From: Dryocosmus kuriphilus
Taxonomy: Eukaryota; Arthropoda; Insecta; Hymenoptera; Cynipidae
Length of the DNA: 64,000 nucleotides
Assembly: GCA_038277395.1 (NCBI GenBank)
Contig: CM076196.1
Coordinates: forward strand, 134,242,730 to 134,306,729
Direction: 5' to 3'
Program-made: the position numbers and the translations under genes
Shown here: positions 22,376 through 32,815 of the stretch, piece by piece
Numbering within the stretch: the stretch's first letter is position 1
How the letters are laid out: the number at the start of each line of letters is the position of its first letter
The notes under the pieces: generated by a model
What the model was told of the DNA's origin: nothing
Database searches by the model: none
The model's input: the letters and a program-made list of their open reading frames with translations, nothing else

Positions 22376-22865
22376 TAAAAAAAAATATACACACTCCCTA
22401 TCGTCCCACTCAAATTTTCACTTCTCACTTTACACCAATTTATGTTTCGATAATTTTCGATATAAGGGTGTGTCCCTAGGCATGTACATATATATATTTT
22501 CCTCAATTTTATTTATTTCACTTTTCACTTTATACCAATTTATATTTCGATCATATTTTTCGTACCAATTTATATTTCGATCATATTTTTCGATATAAGC
22601 TCTATACTAATTTCTTTTTTAATATATCTTCATCTATCTTCCAACTTCTTACCTACAATCAAATTTCTTTATTTTCAATAAAAATGTTGTCTTATTTTAT
22701 TTTTTGGTTATGCTTACTTATTTTTATTTAGAAAGATTTTAATTGCTAGAAGGATCTTAACTCCTTCTTACCCTTCCCCCCATTACAAATCTCTTCTCCG
22801 AAGAGATAGAATTTTAATGTTACTTCCTACTTTTAGATTTATCAACTATTGTATATAAGTTTCTA
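22376..22865. other. AT-rich leader upstream of errantivirus gag
   Basis: No match to the 3' LTR and no clear PBS. A ~30-bp segment (CCAATTTATATTTCGATCAT) is repeated in tandem at about 22535-22580. It may be leader sequence left after loss of the 5' LTR, or unrelated gypsy A DNA. Confidence 0.4.
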
Positions 22866-23877
22866 TATTTTTACATTCTCATCAGAGACGGTATTAGATT
22901 TATGTAAAATTTGACTTTCGCGGATTTCATGAAACCTTTACGTTTTGGGACCTGCTGAATCCGAAAAAACGGTTTTTTTACGTCGGTGTCTTCGAGTGCG
23001 CTTTGGCACACTTCTTTAAAGCGTAAGAAGTAAGGACGAGTTCGTTAACCAGCCACTTTTGACCAACGGTTATGGTTTTATCCATCAAAAACGGTTTTCA
23101 CAAAATCAAAAAATCCATTTTCTGGCTAAACTATGAGAGATACAAAAAAAATGTAATAAAGTAAAATTGTTCATCTCAAAAAAATCTATAAATTTTTTCT
23201 TAACTATTTTTTGATAAAATGAACGGTTTTTGTTTTAATCAAGAAAACGCTATTAAAATTAAAAAACTCTGGTTCCCTGCCAAAATATTCCAGATACAAA
23301 AAAATGGTAAAGAATAAAGTTGTTCAATTCAAAAAGATCTACAAATTTTGTTTTAAACTATTTTTTGATCAAATTTACGATTCTGGTTTTAACCGATAAA
23401 ACGTTATTAAAGTCAAAAGTTTCAAATTTTCCGCCAAACTATGCAAGATACGAAAAAGAAATAAGAAACAAAGGTGTTCACCTCAAACAGATCTACAAAT
23501 TTGCTCTCTGTAATTTTTCTGAGCAGACGCGTAGTTTTTGAGTTATTCGTGATATATGTTATGAAATATAAAGAAAACCACTTTTCAGCAAAACTATGCA
23601 AGATATGAGGAAATATTAACAAGCAGAATTGTTCACCTTGGAAAGAGCTACACAATTTATTTATAAGACTCATTGTTTTACCTTTAAGAATCGAAATCCT
23701 GTATTGTGAAAATCTGGAAAATCACAAAAAAACTTTACCAATCTACAATATGTTTTAAAAAAATGTAATTATAGAGCGCGAAGCGCGAGTGCCGTTAATA
23801 ACGTATCGAGCGCGAAGCGCGCGACGAGAATGTGCCCGCGAGGCGGTCAGATTTTTTTACTTATTATTATTATTATT
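22866..23877 (+). repeat. Repeat R, full-length copy
   Basis: Runs from TTACATTCTCATCAGAG to GGCGGTCAGATTTTTTTA, opposite in orientation to the 3841-5073 copy. It has the same order: CCGAAAAAACGG segment, tandem ~160-bp units, GAGCGCGAAGCGCGAG palindromes, end hairpin. It contains the 83-codon open frame (23422-23673, minus). Adjacent 23860-23890 is an ATT/T microsatellite. Confidence 0.7.
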
Positions 23878-24233
23878 TTTTTTTTTTTGGTAATTTTATC
23901 TCTTGTTTATTAATCTTATTACCAATTTTGTTACTATTTCTTATTAAATATTAAGGTATTTACTAGCATTATTTTTCGAAATTAATTTACTTGCTTAAAT
24001 AACTTATTTCATATGAGGATCTAATATATTTACATTATTTCTATTTTTATATTTGGCGTTCTTTTTAGGGTTCATATCTAAAAAAAGGCATGTTTAATTC
24101 TACTCATATAGACTATAGAAGTTTCGCGTTGTCCTCCTTTCAGATTTCAGAATTATAGTCCCCTACTACTCTGATTATTTTATAAGGGCCCTAATAATGG
24201 TTCTTTAAGTTATTAATTCTCTTTTCACTTAAC

Positions 24234-24276
<43 letters not shown>
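23878..24276 (-). pseudogene. gypsy A integrase C-terminus (GPY/F segment) and AT-rich flank
   Basis: On the minus strand about 24240-24130 reads GPYKIIRVVGDYNSEI, the GPY/F motif of many Ty3/gypsy integrases, with stops around it. The rest is AT-rich; a TA microsatellite (24235-24276) borders the MITE. Confidence 0.55.
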
Positions 24277-24725
24277 GTGACGCGATCCGAGAAAAGGGAC
24301 CTACTGTCCAAAAACAAAATTTTACAGGAAGAGCGAATGAAAGAATCAAAACAAACGCTCGAGGTCGAGCGACGAAGCAGGAGGGGGAGACTTGAAAGGA
24401 AACATCGACCCCCACATTATAGATGTCGAATTTTTAATTATTGACGTAGGCAAAATAATTTTGCAATGCAGGTAACTTGATAATTCATTTAGAAGAATAA
24501 AGGATATGGGCGAAGCGGAGGGAGATGGGGGAGAGCGGAGGGGTCGAGCTGCCGCTCCAAACGCTTTTGCAGACTCATTTTCAAAAATTCATAACTCGTA
24601 AAATAATAAAAATAAAGAAATTCTAATTGCACAGAATGAAAGATCAGATCCGGAACTTCTAGAATCCCTCATAATCCGAAAATCGATTTTTTGGACAGTA
24701 GGTCCCTTTTCTCGGATCGCGTCAC
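24277..24725. repeat. 449-bp MITE with ~36-bp perfect TIRs
   Basis: Starts GTGACGCGATCCGAGAAAAG and ends with the reverse complement, about 36 bases matching exactly on each side. It has flanking TATA, a purine-rich interior and no coding capacity. It lies in the integrase C-terminal region of gypsy A. Perfect TIRs suggest recent movement. Confidence 0.8.
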
Positions 24726-25511
24726 ATATATTGACCTTCCTTAAAATTCATTTCATTGACTTTATGGGCATAATATTTTTTACATCTTTTTGCAGCTTTG
24801 AGACGTAAATGGACCATGGACTCTGTGTCCATTAGCCTATTTAGGATGTCATCTACGAGCTTTACGTAGGTCATCGTGACCTTTTCCTCTGCGAATTCGG
24901 AAGGAAATACTGCCTTCCTTCCGAATACTACTTCATGAGAAGTTACATCTGTGGATTCATGAATAGATGTGTTAAATGAAAATATCGCATATGGAAGTCA
25001 CTGCTCCCAGTTTGATTTTTCACAATAATGGCGAAGATACTCCACGAAGGTATGATGGCGTCGTTCTAGAGCTCCTAAGGATTAAGGATGGTAAGCTGAA
25101 GATCTTAATTGTTTTATTTTAAATAGTTTCGCAAATGCGGTCATTATTTGGCTCATGAATTGAGGGCCTTGGTCGGTATGAATAGTTCCCGGGCATCCAA
25201 ATCTACAAATGAAATGCTCGGCAAATAAGGTAGCTACTGCTGGTGCGTTTATATTAGCTAATGGAATAGCACCTGAATATTTTGACAGGCAATCCTGCCA
25301 AGTTAGCATATATTCGTTCCCGATTTCTGATTTAGGCAAAGGGCCTACGATATCGATTTGTATTTTTTCAAATACCCTTGTTGGTGTATCGGTGATGCAC
25401 AATGGTAATTTTGTTTTAACCTCACTAATTTTTTTTTTGACAGAAACTGCATGTTTTTACATATTTTTGCACATCTTCTTTTATACCCATCCAATAGTAT
25501 CGCACTTTGAT
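24726..25511 (-). pseudogene. gypsy A integrase core and C-terminal part
   Basis: An HHCC finger end (KTCSFCQ near 25450) leads into a core at 25082-25402 with IQIDIVGPLPKSEIGNEYM, HTDQGPQFMS and RSSAYHP. These supply two catalytic Asp; the Glu lies just after a frame break. Further fragments (EVVFGRKAVFP, LRLKAAKRCKKYY) continue to about 24733. Several frameshifts and stops; inactive as read. Confidence 0.75.
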
Positions 25512-26210
25512 TCATTTAAAATTTTTAAAAATTCCTTTATGCCCTTCAACGGCGGAGTCGTGCCATTCTTGTATAATTTGGGACCTGAAATTTTTTGGAG
25601 GGATTGTAACCTCTCCAGTACATACTGTAATTTTATAATCACCCTTCCCAAAATATATTCTGAAAATTAGTTCTATAGTCTCCCATGGTAACCTATCGAA
25701 TCCATTTCCCTTCCGAGATATACTAAATGACTTTATTTTAAGTTCGTCTACTGCGTCTTTTAAAGTAGATACTGCGCATTCAATATTGATCGCATACGCG
25801 GTATCATCGAATTTCTCCTTAATGACAAGATTAAATGTCACCCTATTGTTGTGCCTTAATTGGACTACGTGTCCTACTTGCACGTTTTCCTGTTTTAATT
25901 CGTACATGCTAAGTATAGCATTGTCCATTAGTTCTCGTCCTACTGGGGAGATTAGGATATGATCACATGTCACAAAATTTATTAAATGATCATCCCTCAT
26001 CCATAATTTATCCTTACTAATTTTAAACAATGGGTTCAGAAAATTTCTTCCGGTCTGATTATCCTTCCCCCGGGTAGGCATCACTTTACCGACTTCATAT
26101 TCTTCATTTTCACCCATTTTTTCAAGCAAATTTTCACTATATCCATCCTCGATGGACTTTCTCACATTCTCATTTAATGTGCTATATCCATCCCCGATGG
26201 ACATTCTCAC
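25512..26210 (-). pseudogene. gypsy A pol: macrodomain-like (OARD1/TARG1-type) module and start of integrase finger
   Basis: A 232-residue open stretch. Residues ~75-198 (25617-25988) read like the macrodomain of OARD1/TARG1: DHILIS..., a central VGHVVQL...FNLVIKEK strand pair, SFSISRKGNGFDRLPWE and a closing DYKITVC. The GxGxD segment with Asp172 and a Lys in VIKEK sit where OARD1 has its catalytic Asp and Lys; the N-terminal glycine-rich loop is not conserved. Residues 217-224 (HDSAVEGH) start the integrase HHCC finger. So a putative ADP-ribose-binding or hydrolase module sits between RNase H and integrase, where some retroviruses carry dUTPase. Homology is by eye only; binding is unproven. 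Confidence 0.6.
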
Positions 26211-26934
26211 ACCTCCATGAGATTCTCACATTCATGTTCGGGATCACGTTTGCCTCATTCAATCCGCGTGTGCACGTCTTAAGGTCCTTTGAACTTTGTG
26301 ATCTATCCCAGGACTTCCCCGAAAGGATCCCCGACCCTTCTATCAGCGGCAAGTCCCTATCACAACTCAAAATTTCTCTCAATAAATTTTGATCAATGCT
26401 CCTGCTATTGACCTTCCCCGAACGAGCCCCAGACTCGTCGATCGGCGGCATGTCAATGTCATCAGTCAGGGCTTCTGTTGCCTTTTCAACCTTTTCAGAC
26501 CTGCTGTAAGCCTTCTCCACGAATTTCTCAGTCAAATCTCGTGGCAGCTCGCTTACGTCCTGGGTCCTAGCCCTTTTAAATTTCCTTTGGCCTGACAAAT
26601 CTGTCTCACAGATTCTGTTCACATCCATAGGAATTTTTGTTGGTAGCTTCCTTTTGAAGGTACCTTGGCCGAACGCTCCCCATAAATTTTCGCTAACATT
26701 CTCACTAATGTCCAAAAATTCGTCGCCATTCTCATAATGCGACACAAACAGTCTTTCTATCGGATACTCATGATACCAGACATCATTCCCTTTCGGTGAA
26801 GTTTCAGGACGCATAAGGATGTACCCTTTTTCAGCATCCTGATTTTCTACCCTTAGAGGCATCTGAATCAATATCCTCCTCTTCTTTATCCGATACCACC
26901 TCAGCAACGGGGTTTCTAGATAATGCATCTGCAT
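26182..26934 (-). pseudogene. gypsy A pol linker, charged and low complexity
   Basis: A 250-residue open frame between RNase H and the macrodomain-like module, overlapping the next frame by ~29 bases. It is rich in Asp, Glu, Ser and Lys and probably disordered. No catalytic motif seen. A YHEYPIERLFVSHYENGDEF segment may be a short folded piece. The frame change at about 26190 lies in a duplicated GDGYS/EDGYS-coding stretch, suggesting slippage. Confidence 0.5.
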
Positions 26935-27437
26935 TAGAATTCACCCGCCCTGGCTTGTGTATCACATCAAATTCATACTCGCGTAACCTTACCTTTTACC
27001 TACATAGCTAATTTTGAGCCCAACGTGGGGTCATTCATCTGGTGTAACCACACCAAGGGACAATGGTCTGTGACTAAAATAAACTTTCTTCCATAAATGT
27101 AAGGTCGAAATTGCACGACAGCAAACATTAAAGCAAGTAATCCTTTTTCAGTCACATGGTATCTCAACTGGGCCCTACTCAACGCAAGAGAAGCGTACGC
27201 AATTGGTAAATCCTTGCCTACAGGACCCTGGCTTAAAATTGCACCCATGGCAAAATCGGAAGCGTCTACTGTCACAACAAACGGTCTACTAAAATCAGGA
27301 TATTGCAACAAGGGTGCGGAGCAAAAAATACGTTTCAATTCATCAAAAGCCGACTGGATTTCTGGAGACCAATTAAAAGTTACAGTTTTTCTTAATAATT
27401 TATTTAATGGTTTCGCTATCATAGCAAATCCCGGCAC
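26935..27437 (-). pseudogene. gypsy A RNase H
   Basis: The frame (27000-27437) has PFVVTVDASDFAMGAILSQ, LRYHVTEKGLLALMFAV and RKFILVTDHCPLVWL, carrying the RNase H Asp-Glu-Asp residues. A frameshift at about 26998 moves the end (DVIHKPGRVNSNADALSR) to another frame. RNase H degrades RNA in the DNA-RNA hybrid during replication. Confidence 0.8.
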
Positions 27438-27968
27438 GAATCGCCTATAATATCCTGCTAGTCATAAGAATTGCTTGACATTTTTACGGCTTTTCGGTTG
27501 TGGAAAATGCATGACATCCTTTAGTTTCTTATGGCCTGGTTTTATGCCCTCTTCAGTAATTATATGCCCTAAATATCCTATTTCTTTGCAAAGAAATTTG
27601 CACTTTTCAGGCTGAAGCACTAAATTAGCAGTTCAACCTCTATTTGGTGAAACCCCATGGCAAGGTCCAATACTGTAAAATACTTTGCACCCCTCCAACT
27701 GGTCTAAAATATCAGTTATATTTGGAAGTGGGTACACGCCTCCTACCGTTTTTTCGTTTAGAGCTCTGTAATCAATAACCATACGCCATCTTTTATTACC
27801 TTGTGGATCTGGTTTTCTCGGCACTATGCAAACTGGTGAATTATAAGGTGAATTCGAGGGTGAAATTGATTTATTTTCAAGTAAATCCTCGGACTCTTTT
27901 CTTATCACCTCCCTATATATAGGTGGACATCTGTATCCCTTTTTAAAGATTGATGTATCGTCTGTCAA
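27438..27968 (-). pseudogene. gypsy A reverse transcriptase with YxDD region deleted
   Basis: 27633-27968 encodes the fingers and early palm (MVIDYRALNEKTVGG, PLPNITDILDQL). It then jumps at ~27632 to the post-palm sequence (NLVLQPEKCKFL) without the ~75 codons that include the catalytic YxDD. Connection sequence follows to 27440. The deletion, not a point change, abolishes polymerase function. Confidence 0.8.
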
Positions 27969-28302
27969 TTTTACACTATGTCTCAGTGTTGTTGTACAAC
28001 CTAACCTATCCCCCTGTAAATAAAATTGATTGGTCTACTTGCTCAGAAGTACAAGTAACGATCCCCTTTCTTCCTTATTTAAATTCGAGAGATCTAGTTT
28101 GTCTATCAACCGGGTAAAACAATCCTCCGTGAAATTAGTAACGTTATAGAGCTGTCTTTTTTTAGCTGATTCTGATAAAGAACTTTGCAAATCGAATTCC
28201 TCTAATGTAAATGAGGGTAATATGAGCAATACATCCCTGGTAGTAGCCTTTATACAATATAAGGAAATCTTACCCTCTTTTACCATGACTAAAACTTCCC
28301 CC
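27969..28302 (-). pseudogene. gypsy A protease-RT linker, with LINE target duplication
   Basis: The frame 28035-28286 (MVKEGKISLYC...) continues the segment that stops at the other LINE junction (37494). The duplicated 18 bp ATGACTAAAACTTCCCCC lies at 28285-28302 and 37476-37493, so the LINE split this frame. Confidence 0.75.
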
Positions 28303-28740
28303 GGACTTTCGTTTCCAGTGCCAATAGAGTCGGTACGGAATTTTTGAAGTGCGATCGTTTTTGGATAAGCAGAAGGGGAGAGTGGAGTGAGTAAGTTGAA
28401 AGTGTGTTGTGTGATAAAGAAAGGGTTGAAACTTTAGCGTGAGTGATGGGAGTATAAGAAAAAGTGTGAAAGTGAGTTAAAAAAAGCGAAAAGTTAATGA
28501 GTGGTGAGTTTGAGGTTAGATTGCAAGTTTTCTCTCAGCGCGGAGTTGAGCGAAAGGGTGGAAAGGTCAAGGGGCGCGAGAAAAGGGTAAAAGGATGGAC
28601 ACAGAGAGGGTGTAGGCTCGGAGTCAGGAGGGTGAGTTGTAGGCAGAGGGATAGGGGTGAAACAAATTAACTGGCAAGGGGAAGTGAGGGGGTAGGCGCA
28701 TAGAGTTGGACAATTATTAGAAGGTAAGGTAGAGCAGAGA
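28303..28740 (+). other. LINE copy 1 5' UTR
   Basis: A purine-rich leader beginning near TTTCGTTTCCAGTGCC, about 97% like 60206-60637. The long antisense frame at 28494-28976 is a by-product of the purine bias. Confidence 0.65.
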
Positions 28741-29044
28741 ATGTCGTTATCACGAAGTCCGGTAGACAGAGGGCAGCAGAAGGCCGAAAGTAGCTCAGAC
28801 TCACGCTGAACGAATGAAAGCCGGAATAGAGGGGATGCAACAGGCGTGATAGATGAGAGCAGGGACGTCAGCGGTGGCCACAGTGGCGAACATGAATTCA
28901 TGACGCCCAGCGGAACAGGAAAAAGAAGGGAGAGGAAGACGACCGTGGAAAGGGTAGAGAGAGACAGGGCGAGCAACGAGCGGTCGAGGACTTTACTAGA
29001 GAAATGGCAACGAAGGGGGAGCTCTACCGGCAGCGAGGGGGATA
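28741..29044 (+). pseudogene. LINE copy 1 ORF1, 5' part, interrupted by mariner
   Basis: Starts at ATG 28741 like copy 2 (ATG 60638) but has a TGA at 28807 where copy 2 has GGA. Past it, the same frame is open through SGGHSGEHEFMTPSGTGK to the TA at 29043-29044, where the mariner inserted. ORF1 resumes at 33019. Confidence 0.75.
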
Positions 29045-29051
29045 CAGGGTG

Positions 29052-29640
29052 TTTTTTTTAACTTGACAAATCGAAATATCTCAAAAAATACGCATCCTAC
29101 GAAAAAAATGTTTTTAATAAAAACTTTTTTATTTTCGAGGGGGAAAAGCGGTTTTGCAAAAATTTAGCCCACCCCGCCCCCTAAGGGGCAGATGTGGGGG
29201 TAACTTCGTAATTTCAAATGGGAACCGCAATTTTTTATCACAGATTCAGATTCTCCTTTATGAAATACGTAAGTTTTATTCGAAAAATTTTTTTCGATTC
29301 GCGATAGATAGCGCTGAAATTGCGAAAAATGAAATTGCTTTTTTTAACTTGACAAATGGAAATATCTCAAAAAATACGCATACTACGAAAAAAATGTTTT
29401 TAATAAAAACTTTTTATTTTCGAGGGGGAAAAGCGGTTTTGCAAAAATTTACCCCACCCCACCCCCTAAGGGGGCAGGGGTGGGGGTAACTTCGTAATTT
29501 CAAATGGAACCCCAATTTTTTATCACAGACTCAGATTCTCATTTATGAAATACGTAAGTTTTGTTTGGAATTTTTTTTTAGATTCGCGATAGATGGCGCT
29601 GCAATTGCAAAAAATGTAATTGTTGAGTGTTTCAAGGATA
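29052..29640 (+). repeat. Left arm of mariner: two ~286-bp units
   Basis: Each unit runs from ACTTGACAAATCGAAATATC through a GC-rich CCCCACCC/CCCCTAAGGGG palindromic stretch to GATAGATGGCGCTGCAATTG. The GCGCT landmarks at 29311 and 29596 give a period of about 285 bp. Confidence 0.85.
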
Positions 29641-29719
29641 ACGCTTCCAAACAAAAAGTAAATGAGACGTGTTGAATGTAAGGAAGATCATTCAATTGTA
29701 ATAAATTCAATTTTGGACA

Positions 29720-29790
29720 TTACTTTCGGGGTGCTTGATTTCAGTGAGTCCCCTCGCCTCTCACCATCGGGGTGCTTGAACTTTCGGCCA
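29720..29790 (+). repeat. Subterminal GTGAGTCCCCTCGCCTCTCAC motif in mariner, left
   Basis: One complete unit flanked by two CGGGGTGCTTGA segments. Inverted counterparts, two in tandem with 41-bp period, lie at 31199-31280. The same motif occurs in the arms of the element at 3604-7609. The motif is an interrupted palindrome (GTGAG...CTCAC), a shape suitable for transposase binding. Confidence 0.8.
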
Positions 29791-30108
29791 AGGGACAGTA
29801 AAAGTGCTAAAACTGCAGAAAAAGTTTCCCGAAAGCAGTTGGTTGTCGATAGTCGATTTTGGATGTAGACATTACATATCATTGAGTCAGTCGGTCACAC
29901 AATCGAGCGCTAACCGCGTCTGTCCGTGATTAACGTTCATTCGTTAGGAGGGTTGATTGTGTTCATTTGATTTGGGTGTGTTGATTGCGTTCATTTGAGT
30001 TGATCGTAATTAGTTGCTTTCGTTTGGATTATTATTGTTGGTCACGTTCGTTTGGGTTGGTGTAGGTGTCGTTGTATTCCCTCATTACTTGAATTAAAGA
30101 CTTTTACA

Positions 30109-31170
30109 ATGGAAATTCTATCTCAACAACAGAAAATTGAAATGATTCTCATTTATGGAGAAAGTGGCAGGAATATCAATGATGCTATCACGCTTTATGC
30201 TCATCGTTTTCCAGAAAGTGTTCCTTCACAATCTTCCTTTTACCGGGTTGTCAGAAAGTTCATGGCTGACGGAAGTGTACAATCGAAAAAAAGGAACCGT
30301 CAATTAAGGGTTACTGGAGTTGATAAAGAAATCGCGATTTTAGCTGCAGTCACTCATGACCCTCATGTTAGTATGCGACAACTAAGCCGCGATTCCGGAA
30401 TGTCTCTATCCAGTGTTTGTAAGATATTAAAACGTAATAAATATCATCCTTATCATATTTCACTGCATCAAGAACTTCATGGCAATGATTTTCAGAACCG
30501 CGCAACATTTTGTCAATGGGCGTTCCAGCAGATACAAGGAAACCCCAACTTCTTTTTTCGAGTAATGTTCTCAGACGAGTCTTCTTTCACAAACCATTGT
30601 AACGTTAATCGACACAACATGCATTATTGGAGTAGAGAAAACCCACACTGGTTGCGTGAAGTTGAGCATCAGCGTCCATGGTTAGTGAATGTTTGGTGTG
30701 GAATAATTGGAGATCAACTTATCGGCCCGTATTTTATTGATGGCAATTTGAACGGTGAAAAATATCGTAACTTTTTAGAAAATGAACCTTCAACATTGTT
30801 TGAAGACCTAAGCTTGGAAGTGCGACAAAACATGTGGTTTCAAAATGACGGTTGCCCAGCACATTATTCGGCAATCGCGCGGGAAGTACTCAATCGAGAA
30901 TTCAATGGTCGATGGATCGGTAGAGGAGGTCCGGTAAATTGGCCTGCCAGATCGCCAGACCTTACGGCGCCGGATTTCTATTTGTGGGGTTATCTAAAGA
31001 GTAACGTGTATCAAGAAGTGCCCACAACTCGTGATAACATGCTCGAGCGAATCAGGTCTGCTTGTGCACAAATAACACCAGACACACTTCGCAGTTGTGT
31101 GGAATCTTTCGAAGCTCGGATTAACAAGTGCATCGAAGTGGGAGGACACAATTTTGAGCACTTATTGTAA
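30109..31170 (+). CDS. Mariner transposase, DD41D type, uninterrupted
   Basis: 353 codons from ATG 30109; the frame is open from 30052 but conserved-looking sequence starts at MEILSQQQK. An N-terminal helix-turn-helix pair spans roughly residues 10-120. The catalytic Asp156 is in MFSDESSF, Asp247 in WFQNDGCPAHY and Asp289 in SPDLTAPDFYLWG; 41 residues separate the last two, the DD41D spacing of rosa-like mariners. No stop or frameshift, so it could encode an active cut-and-paste transposase that inserts at TA. ORF integrity alone does not prove activity. Confidence 0.9.
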   Translation: MEILSQQQKIEMILIYGESGRNINDAITLYAHRFPESVPSQSSFYRVVRKFMADGSVQSKKRNRQLRVTGVDKEIAILAAVTHDPHVSMRQLSRDSGMSLSSVCKILKRNKYHPYHISLHQELHGNDFQNRATFCQWAFQQIQGNPNFFFRVMFSDESSFTNHCNVNRHNMHYWSRENPHWLREVEHQRPWLVNVWCGIIGDQLIGPYFIDGNLNGEKYRNFLENEPSTLFEDLSLEVRQNMWFQNDGCPAHYSAIAREVLNREFNGRWIGRGGPVNWPARSPDLTAPDFYLWGYLKSNVYQEVPTTRDNMLERIRSACAQITPDTLRSCVESFEARINKCIEVGGHNFEHLL

Positions 31171-31198
31171 AATGTAAATCGAAATCCAGAATCCAGAT

Positions 31199-31281
31199 GG
31201 TGAGAGGCGAGGGGACTCACTGAAATCAAGCACCCCGATGGTGAGAGGCGAGGGGGCTCACTGAAATCAAGCACCCCGAAA
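31199..31281 (-). repeat. Subterminal motif in mariner, right, two tandem 41-bp units
   Basis: GTGAGAGGCGAGGGGACTCA plus CTGAAATCAAGCACCCCGATG repeated twice, inverted relative to 29720-29790. Confidence 0.85.
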
Positions 31282-31369
31282 GTAACGTCCAAAATTGAAC
31301 TGATTACAATTGAATGATCTTCCGTAGATTCAACACGTCTCATTTACCTTTTGTTTGGAAGCGTTATCC

Positions 31370-32815
31370 TTGAAACACTCAACAATTACATTTTTTGCAA
31401 TTGCAGCGCCATCTATCGCGAATCGAAAAAAAAATTTCAAACAAAACTTATGTATTTCATAAATGAGAATCCGAATCTGTGATAAAAAATTGGGGTTCCC
31501 ATTTGAAATTACGAAGTTACCCCCACCCCTACCCCCTTAGGGGGTGGGGTGGGGTAAATTTTTGCAAACCCGCTTTTCCCCCTCGAAAATAAAAAGTTTT
31601 TATTAAGAACATTTTTTTTCGTAGGATGCGTATTTTTGGAGATATTTCGATTTGTCAAGTTAAAAAAAGCAATTTCATTTTTCGCAATTTCAGCGCCATC
31701 TATCGCGAATCGAAAAAAATTTTTCGAGTAAAACTTACGTATTTCATAAAGGAGAATCTGAATCTGTGATAAAAAATTGGGGTTCCCATTTCAAATTACG
31801 AAGTTACCCCCACCCCTGCGCCCTTAGGGGATGGGGTGGGGTAAATTTTTACAAAACCGCTTTTCCCCCTCGAAAATAAAAAGTTTTTATTAAAAACATT
31901 TTTTTTCGTAGGATGCGTATTTTTTGAGATATTTCGATTTGTCTAGTTAAAAAAAGCATTTTCATTTTTCGCAATTTCAGCGCCATCTATCGCCAATCGA
32001 AAAAAAATTTTCGAATAAAACTTACGTATTTTATAAAGGAGAATCTGAACCTGTGATAAAAAATTGGGGTTCCCATTTGAAATTACGAAGTTACCCCCAC
32101 CCCTGCCCCCTTAGGGGGTGGGGTGGGGTAAATTTTTGCAAAACCGCTTTTCCCCCTCGAAAATAAAAAGTTTTTATTAAAAACATTTTTTTCGTAGGAT
32201 GCGTATTTTTTGAGATATTTCGATTTGTCAAGTTAAAAAAAGCAATTTCATTTTTCGCAATTGCAGCGCCATCTATCGCGAATCGAAAAAAATTTTTCGA
32301 ATAAAACTTACGTATTTCATAAAGGAGAATCTGAATCTGTGATAAAAAATTGGGGTTCCCATTTTAAATTACGAAGTTACCCCCACCCCTGCCCCCTTAG
32401 GGGGTGGGGTGGGGTAAATTTTTGCAAAACCGCTTTTCCCCCTCGAAAATAAAAAGTTTTTATTAAAAACATTTTTTTCGTAGGATGCGTATTTTTTGAG
32501 ATATTTCGATTTGTCTAGTTAAAAAAAGCATTTTCATTTTTCGCAATTTCAGCGCCATCTATCGCCAATCGAAAAAAAATTTTCGAATAAAACTTACGTA
32601 TTTTATAAAGGAGAATCTGAATCTGTGATAAAAAATTGGGGTTCCCATTTGAAATTACGAAGTTACCCCCACCCCTGCCCCCTTAGGGGGTGGGGTAAAT
32701 TTTTACAAAACCGCTTTTCCCCCTCGAAAATAAAAAGTTTTTATTAAGAACATTTTTTTCGTAGGATCCGTATTTTTTCAGATATTTTGATTTGTCAAGT
32801 TAAAAAAAACACCCA
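31370..32815 (-). repeat. Right arm of mariner: five ~286-bp units with dimer higher order
   Basis: GCGCC landmarks at 31406, 31693, 31980, 32266 and 32552 give a period of 286-287 bp. Units 3 and 5 share variants (CGCCAATCG, GTCTAGTT) while units 2 and 4 share CGCGAATCG, so units 2-3 were duplicated as a ~573-bp block to give 4-5. All are inverted relative to the left arm. Confidence 0.9.

Larger units (their letters stand above)
15229..22865 (-). mobile_element. Errantivirus-type endogenous retrovirus, 5' LTR missing
   Basis: Minus-strand order is gag, protease, RT, RNase H, integrase, env, PPT, 3' LTR, the arrangement of insect errantiviruses (gypsy, 17.6, ZAM group). Only the 3' LTR is recognisable. 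Sequence right of gag (22376-22865) does not match it, so the provirus is truncated or rearranged at its 5' end. Gag and pol carry frame breaks, while env is uninterrupted. Repeat R copies lie on both sides in the same orientation. Confidence 0.8.

Noticed and set aside
31370..32815. Regular repeats as a possible CRISPR array
   Set aside because: Units are ~286 bp, directly adjacent without short spacers, in a eukaryotic transposon arm.
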